In this document: positions 41,234-53,500 of the stretch, one piece after another
Layout of the letters: each line of letters begins with the position of its first letter
Position numbering within the stretch: the first letter of the stretch is position 1
The notes under the pieces: generated by a model
Seen by the model: only the letters and a program-made list of their open reading frames with translations
Told to the model about the DNA's origin: nothing
The model's database searches: none
NCBI RefSeq assembly: GCF_020536995.1
Contig: NC_068364.1
Coordinates: 72,504,032 to 72,568,031, forward strand
Length of the DNA stretch: 64,000 nt
From: Dreissena polymorpha
Lineage: Eukaryota > Mollusca > Bivalvia > Myida > Dreissenidae
Direction of reading: 5' to 3'
Translations under genes and position numbers: made by a program

Positions 41234-41815
41234 CAAGGGCTGTTTGTAAAACATGCATGCCCTACATATGGGCTCTCCATTGTAGTGACAGCCATTGTGT
41301 GAATATGTTTTTTGTCACTGTGACCTTGACCTTTGACCTAGTGACCTGAAAATCAATAGGGGTCATCAGCCAGTCATGATCAATGTACCTATGAAGTTTC
41401 ATGATCCTAGCCATAAGCGTTCTTGAGTTATCATCTGGAAACCATTTTACTTTTTCGGGTCACCGTGACCTTGACCTTTGACCTGAAAATCAATAGGGGT
41501 CATCTGCGAGTCATGATCAATCTACCTATCAAGTTTCATGATCCTAGGAATAAGCGTTCTTGAGTTATCATCCGGAAACCATTTTACTATTTCGGGTCAC
41601 CGTGACCTTGACCGTTGACCTAGTGACCTGAAAATCAATAGGGGTCATCTGCGAGTCATAATCAATCTACCTATCAAGTTTCATGATCCTATGCCCAAGC
41701 GTTCTTGAGTTATCATCCGGAAACCACCTGGTGGACGGACCGACAGACCGACCGACAGAACGACAGACCGACATGTGCAAAGCAATATACCCCCTCTTCT
41801 GCGAAGGGGGGCATA
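41234..41815 (-). mobile_element. ~580-bp interspersed element inserted in copy B
   Basis: Begins 'acaagggctgtttgtaaaac', has three ~120-bp units ('gtgaccttgacctttgacct' ... 'catgatcctag'), then a (gaccgacagacc)n stretch, and ends 'tctgcgaaggggggcataa'. In copy A the site is uninterrupted near 20078, with a few extra bases in place of a target duplication. No ORF. Confidence 0.75.
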
Positions 41816-42231
41816 ATAAGTAAATGTAACTTTAAAGTTTGTGTGAAGAGTTTTCAAAAAGTTGATACTCAATTAAAACTCTAATTTTGTAATAACAGTA
41901 TCCTGTTTGGGACTTAGACATAAAAAGGCAACAAGTTTACATGTTTTTATTTCATGAATGCTTATGAAATGTGTTTTTGTTTTAATTGTTAATCTAGAAG
42001 AAAATTCTGAGGATTGTGCACAGTTGCTTTTTCAATATTATTTTTTAAAATGAAGAATGTCAGTCAAATTGACTTAGAGAGATGTCCACTATTTTGATAT
42101 TTGGCAATGAGGCTTTACAATTCTATAAAATGTTTATTAATTAAAAAAAAAACATCATAAAAATGAAAGACTCACATTTTCTTCCCAAGTCAAGATCTGT
42201 ATAATTTTTTCATGTATGCTGAGTAACTTCC

Positions 42232-42395
42232 ATCCAGGCCATCCAGTAAAGCCTTCTAATGCTGCCAAGCTTGACAAGGACCCCAGCCCCAGTAGCCATG
42301 AGCACCGAGTCAAGCTTGAAGGTCCCAAGCCCTTGGAAAAGCAGAGGGGGAGGGGGGGGAGGGTAGCAGATGCAATGAAGATGACATCCACAATG
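42232..42395 (+). CDS. Exon-like segment next to minisatellite 2
   Basis: Same acceptor context ('taacttccatccag') and start GHPVKPSNAA as at 20493, but a one-base difference after the tenth codon changes the frame (KLDKDPSPSSHEHRVKLEGP). It may have decayed. No donor before the array. Confidence 0.3.
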
Positions 42396-42439
42396 GAACT
42401 ATGTTAAGTATGTGATGCTTGTGGGATGTTTGTAGATGT

Positions 42440-42772
42440 AAGTAATTTTTCCTAAGCCTGTGATTATCAATGGTTTGGGGGTTAGAAATTCGAACACATT
42501 GCTAAGTTTGTTAAAATTCAAATGTTTATACCATACAAAGTGTATTCCCCTGCTTTCAAAACTGGCAAAACATGCCCTTGAGTCACAAGGTAAACATTTG
42601 CGTTGTTAGCAAAAATGATTATCTTAAAATGTAACTCTAGCTAGAACTGTTTTTGAGGGCAAGCTGGGCAATTATTATATGCTTATCCAATACTTGATTT
42701 TTAAATTGATTAAAAAAAATTAACATGCCAGTAAACGTATAAAAATGTAACTTTAAAACACTATCACAATGT
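42440..42772. other. AT-rich DNA before array 2
   Basis: No counterpart seen before array 1; nothing recognised. Confidence 0.3.
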
Positions 42773-45700
42773 TGTCATCGCAACAGAACTCAATAACCAT
42801 GGTGTCATCCCTACAGGACTCTATCACCATGCAGTCAACACAACAGGTATCCCTCGCTATTCAGTTAGCATAACAGGATTACTTTACCATGCAGTCATCA
42901 CTATAGAACTCCATCACCATGTAGTCTACACAACTGGACACCATCACCATGCAGTCATTATAATACAAACCCATCACCATGCAGTCTTCACAACAGGACT
43001 ATATCACTATGCAGTCATCACAACATGACTTCAACATCAAGAAGTCATTGTAACAGGACTCCATCACTAAGCCGCCACACAACAGGACTCCATCACCATG
43101 CAGTCATCACAACTAGACTCCATCAGCATGTTGTCATAACAACAGGACTCAATAACCATGCAGTCACGACAACTGGAATCCATCGACATTCAGTCATCAC
43201 AACAGGTATCTTTTACCATGCAGTCATCACTTTAGGACACCTTCACCATGCAGTCATAACAATAGGATCCCATCACCATGCAGTCTTCACAACAGGACTC
43301 AATCACCATGAAGTCTTTAAAACAGGACTCCATCACAATGCAGTCATCACAACTGGGCTCCATCACAATGCAGTAATCACAACTGGGCTCCATCACCATG
43401 CAGTCATCACAACTGGACTCCATCATCTTGCAGTCATCACAATGAGATTCCATCATCATGCAGTCATCACAACTGGGCTCCATCACCATGCAGTCATCAC
43501 AACTTGACTCCATCACCATGCAGTCATCAAAATAGTACTCCATCACCATGCAGTTATGACAACAGGATTTCATCACCATGCAGTCATAACAATAGGACTC
43601 CATCAACATGAAGTCATCACATCAGGACCCCATCACCACTCAGTCATCACAATAGGACTCTGTATTATGCATTCATCACAATAGGACTCCATCACCATAC
43701 AGTAATCACAACATGGCTTCATCACCATACAGTCATCAAAACAGGACTCCATCACCATGCAGTCATCACATGACTCCATCACCATGCAGTTATCACAATT
43801 AGAATCCATCATTATGCAGTCATCACAACAGAATTCCATCATCATGCAGTCATCATTACAGGATTCCATCACAATGCAGTCATCACAATAGGACTCCATC
43901 ACCATGCAGTCATCATAACTGGACTCTACCATCCTGCAGTCATCAAAGCAGGACTTCATCACCATGCAATTGTTCCAACAAAACTCCCATCACCATGCAG
44001 TCATCATAATAGGACTCCATCACCATGCAGTCATCATAACTGGACTCCACCACCATGAGTCATCAAACCAGGACTTCATCACCATACAGTCATCACATCA
44101 GGACTCCATCATGCAGTTATTACAATGAGACTCCATCATCATGCAGTCATCATAACAGGACTCCATAACCATGCAGTCATCACAACATAACTCCATCACC
44201 ATGCAGTTATCACAATGAGATTCCATCATCATGCAGTGATCACAACTGGACTCCATCACCATGCAGGCATCACAACAGGACTCCATCATCGTGCAGTCAT
44301 CATAACAGGACTCCATCACAATGCAGTCATAACAATAGGACTCCGATCACCATGCAGTCATCATAACTGGACTCCACCAGTATGCATTAATCAAAACAGG
44401 ACTTCATCTCCATGCAATCGTCCCAAAACAACTTAATCACCATGCAGTCATCACAATAGGACTCCATCACCATGCAGTCATCAAAACAGGACTTCATCAT
44501 CATGCAGTCATCACATCAGGACTCCATCATGTAGTTTTTACAATGAGACTCCATCATCATGCAGTCATCACAACAGGACTCCATCACCATGCAGTCATCA
44601 CAACATAACTCCATCACCATGCAGTTATCACAATGAGATTCCATCATCAAGCAGTGATCACAACTGGACTCCATCACCATGCAGTCATCACAACAGGACC
44701 CCATCATCATGCAGTCATCATAACAGGACTCCATCACAATGAAGTCATAACAGTAGGACTCTGATCACCCTGCAGTCATCATAACTGGACTCCACCAGTA
44801 TGCAGTCATCAAAACAGGACTTCGTCTCCATGCAATCGTCCCAAAACAACTTAATCACCATGCAGTCATCACAATAGGACTCCATCACCATGCAGTCATC
44901 AAAACAGGACTTCAGCATCATGCAGTCATCACATCAGGACTCCATCATGCAGTTTTTACAATGAGACTCCATCATCATGCAGTCATCACAACAGGACTCC
45001 ATCACCATGCAGTCATCACAACATAACTCCATCACCATGCAGTTATCACAATGAGATTCCATCATCACGCAGTGATCACAACTGGACTCCATCACCATGC
45101 AGGCATCACAACAGGACTCCATCATCATGCAGTCATCATAACAGGACTCCATCACAATGCAGTCATAACAATAGGACTCCGATCACCATGCAGTCATCAT
45201 AACTGGACTCCACCACCATGCAGTCATCAAAGCAGGACTTCATCTCCATGCATTCGTCCCAAAACAACTGAATCACCATGCAGTCATCACAATTGGACTC
45301 CATCACCATGCAATTATCCCAACTGGACTCCATCCACATGCAGTTATCACAACTGGACTCCGTCATCATGCAGTCATCACATCACAACTGGACTCCATCA
45401 CCACGCAGTCTTCACAACAGGACTCCATCACCATGCAGTCATCACACTAGGACTCCATCACCATGCAGTCATCATAACTGGACTCCACCACCATGCAGTC
45501 ATCAAAACAGGACTTCATCACCATGCAATTGTTCCAACACAACTCCATCACCATGCTTTCATCACAATAGGATTCCATCACCATGCAGTAATCCCAAATG
45601 TACTTCATCATCATGTGGTGATCACAACAGGACTCCAATACAATGCAGTCATCACACCAGATCTCCATCATCATGCAGCGATCACAACAGGATTCCATCA

Positions 45701-46765
45701 CCATGCAGTTATCACAATGTGACTCCATTATTATGCAGTCATCACATCTGGACTCCATCACCATGTAGTAATCACAACTGGACTCTGTCACCACGCAGTC
45801 ATCACAACAGGACTCCACCATCAAGCAGTCATTATAACAGGACTCCATCACCATGCAGTCATCACCATTGGAAACCATCACCATGCAGTCATCACAGCTA
45901 GACTCCATCACTGTGAAGTCATCACAACAGGTTTCATTACAATGCAGTCATCACATCACAACAGGACTCCACACCATGCCGTCATAACAACTTGACTCCA
46001 TCACCATGCCATCATAACAACTTGACTCCATCATCATGCAGTCATCATAACTCGACTCCATCATCATGCAGTAATCACATTAGGACTCCATGGCCATGCA
46101 GTCACCACAACATGACTCATCACAACTGGACTCAATCACCATGTAGTCATGACAAAAGGACACCATCACGATGCAGTGATCACAATAGGACTCACTCATC
46201 ATGCAGTCATCTTAATTGGACTCCATCACAATATGTCATGACAAGAGGACTCCATCACCATGCAGTGATCACAGTAGGACTAAATCACCATTCAGTCATC
46301 ACCACTGGACTCCATCATCATGCAGTCATCACATCACAACAGGACTCCATCAACATACAGTCATCAGAACTGGACTCCATCATCATGCAGTCATCACAAC
46401 TAGACTCCGTCACGATGCAAGCACGACAATAGGACTTCATCAACATGCAATCATCACAATAGGTCTCCATCAACATGCAGTGATCATGACAGGACTCCAT
46501 CACAATACAATAATCTCAATAGGACTCCATCACCATGTAGTCATCACAATAGAACTTTATCATAATGCAGTCATCACACCTTGACTCCATCACCATGCAA
46601 TCATCACAATAGGACTCCATCATCATGCAGTCATCACAATATGACAATCACCATTCAGACATCATAACAGGACTCCATTACCATTCATTCATCACAATAT
46701 TACTCAATCACAATGCAGTAATCACAATAGAACTTCATGATAATGCAATCATCACAATAATATTT
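42773..46765. repeat. 30-bp minisatellite array 2 (~133 units)
   Basis: Same unit family as array 1, with 'gtcatcac' the commoner variant and more unit-length irregularity. ORFs on both strands are decapeptide repeats, as in array 1. The array ends against the foldback element at 46777. Confidence 0.95.
44101..45300. repeat. 418-bp higher-order repeat, ~2.9 copies
   Basis: The irregular phrase 'ggactccatcatg.agtt' followed by 't.acaatgagactccatcat' occurs at 44101, 44519 and 44937. The 14-unit block between is repeated with its private variants (for example 'cgtcccaaaacaact'). 418 is 14 x 30 minus 2, so each copy shifts the reading frame. Confidence 0.9.
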
Positions 46766-46776
46766 CTCACAGGTGG

Positions 46777-47354
46777 TTAGCGTGTTGCTATGAAATTAAT
46801 TAGTGAAAACTTTATTTTGAATGATAAATAATCATATTATAACGAAAAATTAAATTTTATAATGTATATAAACAAGGGTTTCAAACGGCGCTGGACAGTT
46901 AGTCTTGATGCATAATGTTACGACAAGAACGGTAATAATGTTTTTTCATACGTTTTATTGAATTATGGTATCGAGGTACATGAACTTTGTAGAAGATTTC
47001 AGTCTTAAAGACTGCATGATCATTGTCAACTGGGTCATGCGAGTTATATCTCGTGTTATTTCTTAAAAGTTGACCCAGCATTTGTAAAAATAGTGCAAGA
47101 CATATACATTTCAAGAAAGGAAATTCATTTCTGCGTTGAATAAGACCGAGATCGTGAAAATCGCTGCACAATTGATGAAGATATGGCTGTTTAAAGCGAT
47201 GCACCCCGTTTTGGGGTGATTTTGAGTTGCATACCTTGTTATATATATATTTGATAGTGATTTTTTTTTCATTAAATTTAATTTTTCGTTATAATATCAT
47301 TATTTATCATTCAAAATGATGTTTTCACTAATTAATATCATAGCCACACGCTAA
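46777..47354. mobile_element. 578-bp element with ~80-bp terminal inverted repeats
   Basis: Left end TTAGCGTGTTGCTATGA and right end (complement) TTAGCGTGTGGCTATGA continue as inverted copies for about 80 bp ('aattagtgaaaac', 'ttttgaatgataaataat', 'ttataacgaaaaattaaat') with about five mismatches. No clear target duplication (GG at most). It contains a 101-codon minus-strand ORF (46899-47204) rich in His, Arg and Phe that I do not recognise. It lies directly at the edge of array 2. Confidence 0.8.
46899..47204 (-). CDS. 101-aa ORF inside the foldback element, unknown
   Basis: ATG start, one frame, composition skewed to His, Arg, Leu and Phe (MHRFKQPYLHQLCSDFHDLG at the start). It could be a remnant of a transposase or chance; no motif found. 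Its span between the two inverted repeats is the only support. Confidence 0.2.
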   Translation of the reverse strand: MHRFKQPYLHQLCSDFHDLGLIQRRNEFPFLKCICLALFLQMLGQLLRNNTRYNSHDPVDNDHAVFKTEIFYKVHVPRYHNSIKRMKKHYYRSCRNIMHQD

Positions 47355-47696
47355 GGTTATCTCAACTGACCAGAATTGATCAGTATTCGTAAGATACATT
47401 CTAAAGATTAACTCTTCCATACTGATTTTCGCAAAAATTGTGACAAAAAATGCCAAAAGCATCAAAAATACAAAACGTAGCATGTACATAACGGAATCCT
47501 CAAGACTATTATTAACCTGAGACGTATGCACGCTTTGGGTCACGTGAGCGTCAATTTCACGTGATTTCAACTTCCGCGCATTTCAAAACAAAGAAGAACT
47601 ACTAAATAACACAAGCAAATCAAATCAATATTTATTTTTTGTCAGTATGATATACAAAACATTATAAACATAAGCTATGAATAGCTTTTGACCGAC

Positions 47697-47938
47697 TTAA
47701 CCCTTTCCCACTTAGAAGCAACGTGAAAATGCCTATGTGCAAACAGCATAAAACCAGATCAGCCTGCGATTAACTCGCAGTCTGTTCAGGTTTTATGCTG
47801 TTTGATGCTCATCAGTATCTACGGGTTGGAAATGATGCCTTTAAAACTTGAATCTAGTTAGAAAGGTCTTTAATTAAATTTAATTTTTTTAGGGACTAAA
47901 AATGCGTGAAAATATGTATCTAAGTGGGAAAGTGTTAA
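47697..47938. mobile_element. 234-bp TTAA-flanked MITE
   Basis: Element 47701-47934 with ends CCCTTTCCCACTTAG and (complement) CACTTTCCCACTTAG, flanked by TTAA on both sides. TTAA target sites are typical of piggyBac and Kolobok. The interior includes a short palindrome 'cagcctgcgattaactcgca'. Confidence 0.85.
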
Positions 47939-48084
47939 TTAACAAACACAAACATAACAATATAACAAATAAGCATAGGTACACAAAGTTAAGAAATTAC
48001 ATGGAAATGCAGATTATAAGTGAATTTGTGAATCACATTGTAGAATCACAGTGAGAAACATACATAAGAGATTATACAAAAAAA

Positions 48085-48371
48085 TCAGAAGTCATATCTG
48101 GAGGCGTCCGACACAGAGAAGCCGCGTCCAAACCCGCCAAGGCCGAAGAAGTCAACCAACAGACCTTTCTGGTCAGCAATGTTGCAGAAGCCTTCCAGGA
48201 TGCCCGGGGATCTCCACCCCACCGACTCTACAAGAGGGTCGGTGGCCTGGATGACCCCTGACCTAGAAAATCGCTCTTTAATCCTTAGAATAAAGAGGGG
48301 AGTTCATCGGCTTCTCTGGTTCGGACAAAGCTTCCTGATGGTGCTGGCATAACCTCAAAGTCAATTGAATC
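48085..48371 (-). CDS. Terminal coding segment(s) of an unrecognised minus-strand gene
   Basis: On the minus strand, acceptor 'attactcccttttag' at 48372 is followed by DSIDFEVMPAPSGSFVRTRE then ADELPSLF and a stop at 48285. A second frame, 48262 down to 48085, reads SGVIQATDPLVESVGWRSPG, ILEGFCNIADQKGLLVDFFG, LGGFGRGFSVSDASRYDF, stop, and is preceded by an acceptor-like 'gattttctag'. GC is much higher than around it. The two pieces are in different frames 22 bp apart, so either alternative exon ends or a frame loss in a decaying gene. Family unknown. The 67-codon plus-strand ORF is a shadow. Confidence 0.35.
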
Positions 48372-48530
48372 CTAAAAGGGAGTAATAAATTAGTTTATTT
48401 AAAAGATGAGTGAAAGCTGCTGATCTTGACCCTTACAGGGTCTAAGAACTGCCATAAAAGGAGAAAGGGTAAACAACTGACATAGAAAAGGGAACACAAA
48501 AGTGCGACACTTAAAATAGGATTAAACAAG

Positions 48531-48795
48531 AGATGTGTTTTGTCAGAAACACAATGCCCTCTTCTGCGCCGCTTTGAACCATATAATTGACCTTGAAGGA
48601 TGACCTTGACCTTTCATCACTCAAAATGTGCAGCTCCATGAGATACACATGCCTGCCAAACATCAAGTTGCTATCTGAAGCGACATAGAAGTTATGAGCA
48701 TTTTTCGAAACCTAAATGCGAAACCCAAATGCAAAGTGTGACGGAAAGACAGACAGACGAAAGGACGGTCCGATCACTATATGCCTTCCTTCGGG
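48531..48795 (-). mobile_element. Interspersed repeat related to 5741-6002 and 50520-50810
   Basis: Minus-oriented: 'gagatgtgttttgtcagaaa' at the left, the 'caaggatgaccttgaccttt' core, and at the right 'atgccttccttcgggggcat'. Confidence 0.7.
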
Positions 48796-48821
48796 GGCAT
48801 ACAAACTTATCACCTCAAATC

Positions 48822-49151
48822 AGATTTGAAGGGAACCACGGTGTAGATGAATATCGGTGGCCATTCTGTCAAAATACTGCCTCTCCGTTCAGTCTTGGCT
48901 GCCTTTGTGTCATAAACAAGAAACTGGATGATCGACATTCACAAAACAGGTAAGAAAATCTAAAATTAAAATTCGTAAACACATGTGTGCATAAAAAGAG
49001 GTGGTCCATGAGTTGAAGCATATATCCAGCTACAGGTTCTCAGTATTCCGCAGGTCCAAACACCCTGGTCACACACTCTATCAAAGATGGAATGATGACG
49101 AGGTTGGTGGAACAATCGTGCATACATGCCACTTTGATGACTTTTTAACAT
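48822..49151. other. Possible coding remnants, orientation unclear
   Basis: 48822-48951 is open on the plus strand (FEGNHGVDEYRWPFCQNTAS and on) and ends at a strong donor-like GTAAGA. 48990-49145 on the minus strand reads VIKVACMHDCSTNLVIIPSL and on to EPVAGYMLQLMDHLF with one in-frame stop, resembling a helical-repeat protein. Neither is joined to a clear neighbour; the minus reading could belong with 48085-48371. Confidence 0.2.
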
Positions 49152-49159
49152 AGCTTTTC

Positions 49160-50515
49160 CCTAATATGTCAAGTATCTAGTGTCATTGATATAATCTTTA
49201 TGATCAAATCCTTACGTTCCATGTACGCTATATAGTAATTTTCATCAATTTTACTTAAAAAAATGCCTACTTTCGCTTTCGTTGTGGCACGGGAAGCCTC
49301 TCGATCGGCTCACTTTTCTCGCTAAGAACCATTCATAAAGTTGGCTGATATTAAGCGTAGCGCGCTAATAACAGTTAGAAAATGTACGGTAGTTTTATTT
49401 TTCATGATCTAGGAATAGCTTCAGATTCGTAATGACTACATGTACCTGTGCCACGCGAAAATACCACGTGACTATGACGTAACACATTTTATTTATTTAT
49501 AATTATACTCTTCCGCGACAATGTCATTCGAAAACAAGTAAATTGACTTCATTTGTGTATGAATCATTTAAAATTACATGTATGTGTAAATTTGTCAATG
49601 AATGTAGTTGAAGTACGGAAATTTCTGACATAAATGATTGAACACTCTGGATCAGCAGACGATTTATTTCATAAACCAATCTCTGGGTTAATAGTCGCCA
49701 TCTTTCGAACTTCTTTCAAAAGTACAACAACAACAATAACAGTAGAAGACAATTTTAATTGCGAAAAGTTGAAAAATTGAGTACATGTGTCACGGTTGTT
49801 GAGTGGAATAGTGTTATTTTCAAATGTGTACGAAGCATGTGAACTGGTAGTGGAATAACCGAATTGTTGGTGGAAATGGAATTTAGAAATATATCTAATA
49901 ATTCATCATTTTTCATGTCATGATCGTGTAGAATTATCATCAGCATCATTTCTGTGGAACATTGCAATATTCAAAATACAAGTGTTTCATAGCTATGGTG
50001 CTTTTGACATAGTTCACTACTGTAACCATCAAGACTGAAATGATTCATGCACACAGGTAAAGTAAATAATTGAATTTGTGCAGAATGTTTATTTTTTACA
50101 AATTATTATTTAATTTTACCAATTTATTTAAGATAGATTGCACTGAAACTCAAAGTCTAAAGCTTAGTAAGACACTTAAGCCAGTTTTCTGAGAAGAAAC
50201 AATACTTGTTCAGAGTATAGGAGGCTCATGCGGCCTCTGGTTTATTAATTTGGCCTCGGCCTTTAACCTGGGTCGCTTTGATTTCAGGTGTTTAGCCCCC
50301 ATATCAACAAGGCTTTCTCAACCCTATATGTACTTATTCATATTGTTTAAAGATTTTGAGAACTCTTGCTCAGTGCCAGTGGGGATAAAACAGGGACCTT
50401 CTTATAGCTAGATGAATGCATCAAATATGCCAGCAACACTTTATAATCAATAACTTTATAATTGATGATTCTGTTCTTTTAACTACATTACTAATTTACC
50501 AAAACAATGTGAAAC
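49160..50515. other. Intergenic DNA with a CpG-richer patch
   Basis: Around 49440-49480 there are 'ccacgtgac' (E-box) and 'tgacgtaac' (CRE-like) motifs in a stretch with more CG pairs, so a minus-strand promoter for the remnants above is conceivable. Otherwise nothing recognised. Confidence 0.25.
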
Positions 50516-50519
50516 ACAT

Positions 50520-50810
50520 TTTTATGCTCCCAAAGGAGGGCATATAGTGATCGCACTGTCCGTCTGTCTATCCGTCACACTTTGCATTTAGGTTTCGAAA
50601 AAAATGCTCATAACTTCTATGTCGCTTCAGATGTAACATTCATATTTGGTATGCATGTGTATATGGACAAGGTCTTCCCATACACACACAAATTTTGACC
50701 CCTTTGACCTTGGACTTAGGGTCGGCGTTTAGGTTTTGAAAAATGCTCATAACTTCTATCAAAGCGTTTATTGGGGGCGTATGTCATCCTTCGGAGACAG
50801 CTCTTGTTTT
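50520..50810 (+). mobile_element. Interspersed repeat, 'tatgctcccaaaggagggcata' type
   Basis: Hairpin start, 'ctgtccgtctgtctatccgt', 'tttcgaaaaaaatgctcata', closing 'tgtcatccttcggagacagc' plus 'tcttgttttt'. Confidence 0.65.
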
Positions 50811-50919
50811 TGCTACTGTCCTCTGCACAAACCATGATATATCTGCATATATGCATCCAACCAAATCGGTAAAACTATTTGTCACTTAATTACATTAAAC
50901 TTATTGCATGTTAACTTTT

Positions 50920-50925
<6 letters not shown>

Positions 50926-51007
<82 letters not shown>

Positions 51008-51013
51008 TATATA
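50926..51013. repeat. (TA)n microsatellite
   Basis: About 38 uninterrupted TA dinucleotides. Confidence 0.98.
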
Positions 51014-52694
51014 ACAGATCTTGAAAAAAACACACATCAAACTTCAAATTGTTTTAGTAAATTATAGGCTTTAATTTGTATTGTGACATTGACAACACTC
51101 ATGCATGCGACTATACAATTATACAACTATGGAACACATTATTTATGAGAAATTCCAATACATCAACATAACGTCTCAGATTTAAGGCAGATAATCTAGT
51201 GCTTTTTTGCTGCCATTTTTACTATTACACATTTTTTCATTTTTTGTTATGATGCATTGATCTTGTTTCTAAATTAACCAAGCAATCATGTTAAACTTTT
51301 GAAGAAAGATGTTGTCTGATAAATATTGAAAATATAATCACTACAACGTGAACAAAATTCAGTTGAATACTGTGACCAACGAAGATTTGCCAAAGAGCAA
51401 TTCAGATCATGATTTAAATTAAATACAAGTAATATGAAAGTCTGCCTATTTGATCCCAGTTATGACTTATTTGTCAAATCTGCACATTAATTTGCCCTTG
51501 GCCATGTAGAATTGGGGACTAAATACCATCAAGTCATGTAAAAAGGAGCAGGGTATAGCACGCTGCTATTGATCTCTTGAGCTTTCACATGAATTTTACG
51601 GGTAATTTTCATACAACAAATGATATTATTTAGTGTAATGATAAAGCATTATGAGCACAAATTATATCTCTTTCTGGTGGTGCAAAAATCAATTAAGTGT
51701 CACATTTCAAAAGAAAATTTATATAAAAAGGTATTATTAATTGTTTAAACATTATAAAAGATTATTTCAATTCACTAAAGCATTTAATTACAAGAACAAG
51801 TGCATTTTATGTCCATTACAATACATGTAACAGTATTGGCATTGTATTTATCTGCATTTGATGTGCATTTAATACACTTAAAAATGCAGACCAGACACAC
51901 TTCTAACAGAAACACATGTATTTTTTTCTGCATTTTTCCAGCATTAATACTCTTTAAGTGTATTTTTTATCATCCCAAAAACACTTTACCAGGAAAAAGG
52001 TATGTTAAAATGCATTTTTAGTTTGTTTTAAGTATATTTTCAAATGCATTAAAGTATTTGCACATGCAGAGAAATTTGTTTCAGCCTTTTTTTCAGCAGT
52101 GGAGCGATACAGGGCCATCATGGCCCTCTTGTTTACACACTCAAAAAATGAAACCGTGTTCATGCTTGCATGAACACAGTTTATAAATGCTGTCAGAATA
52201 ATAAAATATGCAATTACTATAAATACAAATGCCAGGGAAAAGTGCTTTTTGTACTAAAAAATTCGAATGAATATTACAATAATACATTCTGAATACTTTG
52301 GTATGTAATTAACAGTTTTGTCTGAGAAAATCAATAAATTTTATATATTTATTCAAATTCACATAAATCATATTTCAAAAACACATAATTACTTCAAATC
52401 CTTTCACACAATACTGAAAAAAATGCACAGTTTCTGATTGTTTTTGATTCTTTATTAATTTATACATGTACCATTTTTTAATCTTGATGCATCCTCAATT
52501 GTATTATGCACATCTTAATCTGTTTTAACAATTATAATATAAAGATCAAGGCTGACTCAGTAAAATAATAATCCATGATTTCTGCAGTACTTGCAGACAA
52601 ACTAGGAATACTGCTGTCATATTATCTATATATCTAATGGGATACTAATTTGGCTTCAATAGAAAAAAATCAAAGCATACACATGTATATAATG
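51014..52694. other. Unannotated AT-rich DNA
   Basis: At ~52100-52135 there is an element end with a short hairpin ('agggccatcatggccctctt' then 'gttt'). A 73-codon ORF at 51800 is unsupported. Nothing else recognised. Confidence 0.3.
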
Positions 52695-52696
52695 TG

Positions 52697-52699
<3 letters not shown>

Positions 52700-52772
<73 letters not shown>
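52700..52772. repeat. (TA)n microsatellite
   Basis: Pure TA run, with a shorter one near 52820. Confidence 0.98.
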
Positions 52773-52776
<4 letters not shown>

Positions 52777-53365
52777 TTAAACTTAAATTGATTGACCATC
52801 AATAAAAAGATATAATATATGTATATATATATATATACTTGTAAAACTAAAAATTAAATATGTATGTTTCTATTACATCATTAAGGACTTATTTTCAGAC
52901 AAAGTAGAGTGAAGCTTAAAACAGTATCCAATTGTAACAGTCAATTTTGGGAAAATCAACCTTACAATTATTTTCTGTGTTGGTCAATGTCATAATTGGT
53001 ATAAAATGTATATTGAACTGGAAGTTTTCTTTATTTTAAATGATAACATTTGCTTGGTCAGCCATAATTGTCACAATCAAGTGGACTTTTTACACTGTAG
53101 TTTTCTCACTGACTATGGGTTTGTTCTGAGAATGAGCCACACAAAGTATCTTGGGGAGATGAGTTGTCAATTTTATGTTTATCAGTCTTTCATAATCCAG
53201 TATACCTGTAAAAAGTGAATTTGTAACTAATAATCACACAATATACACAATTAAAATTGTATGCATTTAGATTTATTTAGTACTGCACATTAATCATTTT
53301 CCAAAAATATGTAGCAACATTATATTATATAATGCTGTAATACTAAAGTAATTTACTAATTAAAG

Positions 53366-53500
53366 GTCGCTGATGTGCAATGGATGTGGTGTCCACCTAA
53401 TGATCTGGAGGTCACTGGTTTGATCCCCAGTGTGGGAGCATTCTTAAGAAATCTCCAAGAGACACCCAAGTACTGGTTCTACATGTGTATATATTACCTA
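53366..53500 (+). repeat. tRNA-derived SINE
   Basis: tRNA-like head 'ggtcgctgatgtgcaatgga' with box B-like GGTTTGATCCCC (53418-53429), then 'agtgtgggagcattcttaag' and 'agtactggttcta'. A minus-strand relative at 55030-55180 shares the post-tRNA body. Confidence 0.65.

Larger units (their letters stand above)
31494..46765. repeat. Segmental duplication, copy B
   Basis: Collinear partner of the block at 1973-24899. Private to B: the MITE at 32892, the 2.9-kb dimer at 34596, the element at 41234, and small insertions near 33346, 33838, 34263 and 34357. Lost from B: the equivalents of ~6842-11685 and 14156-19170. Confidence 0.85.
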
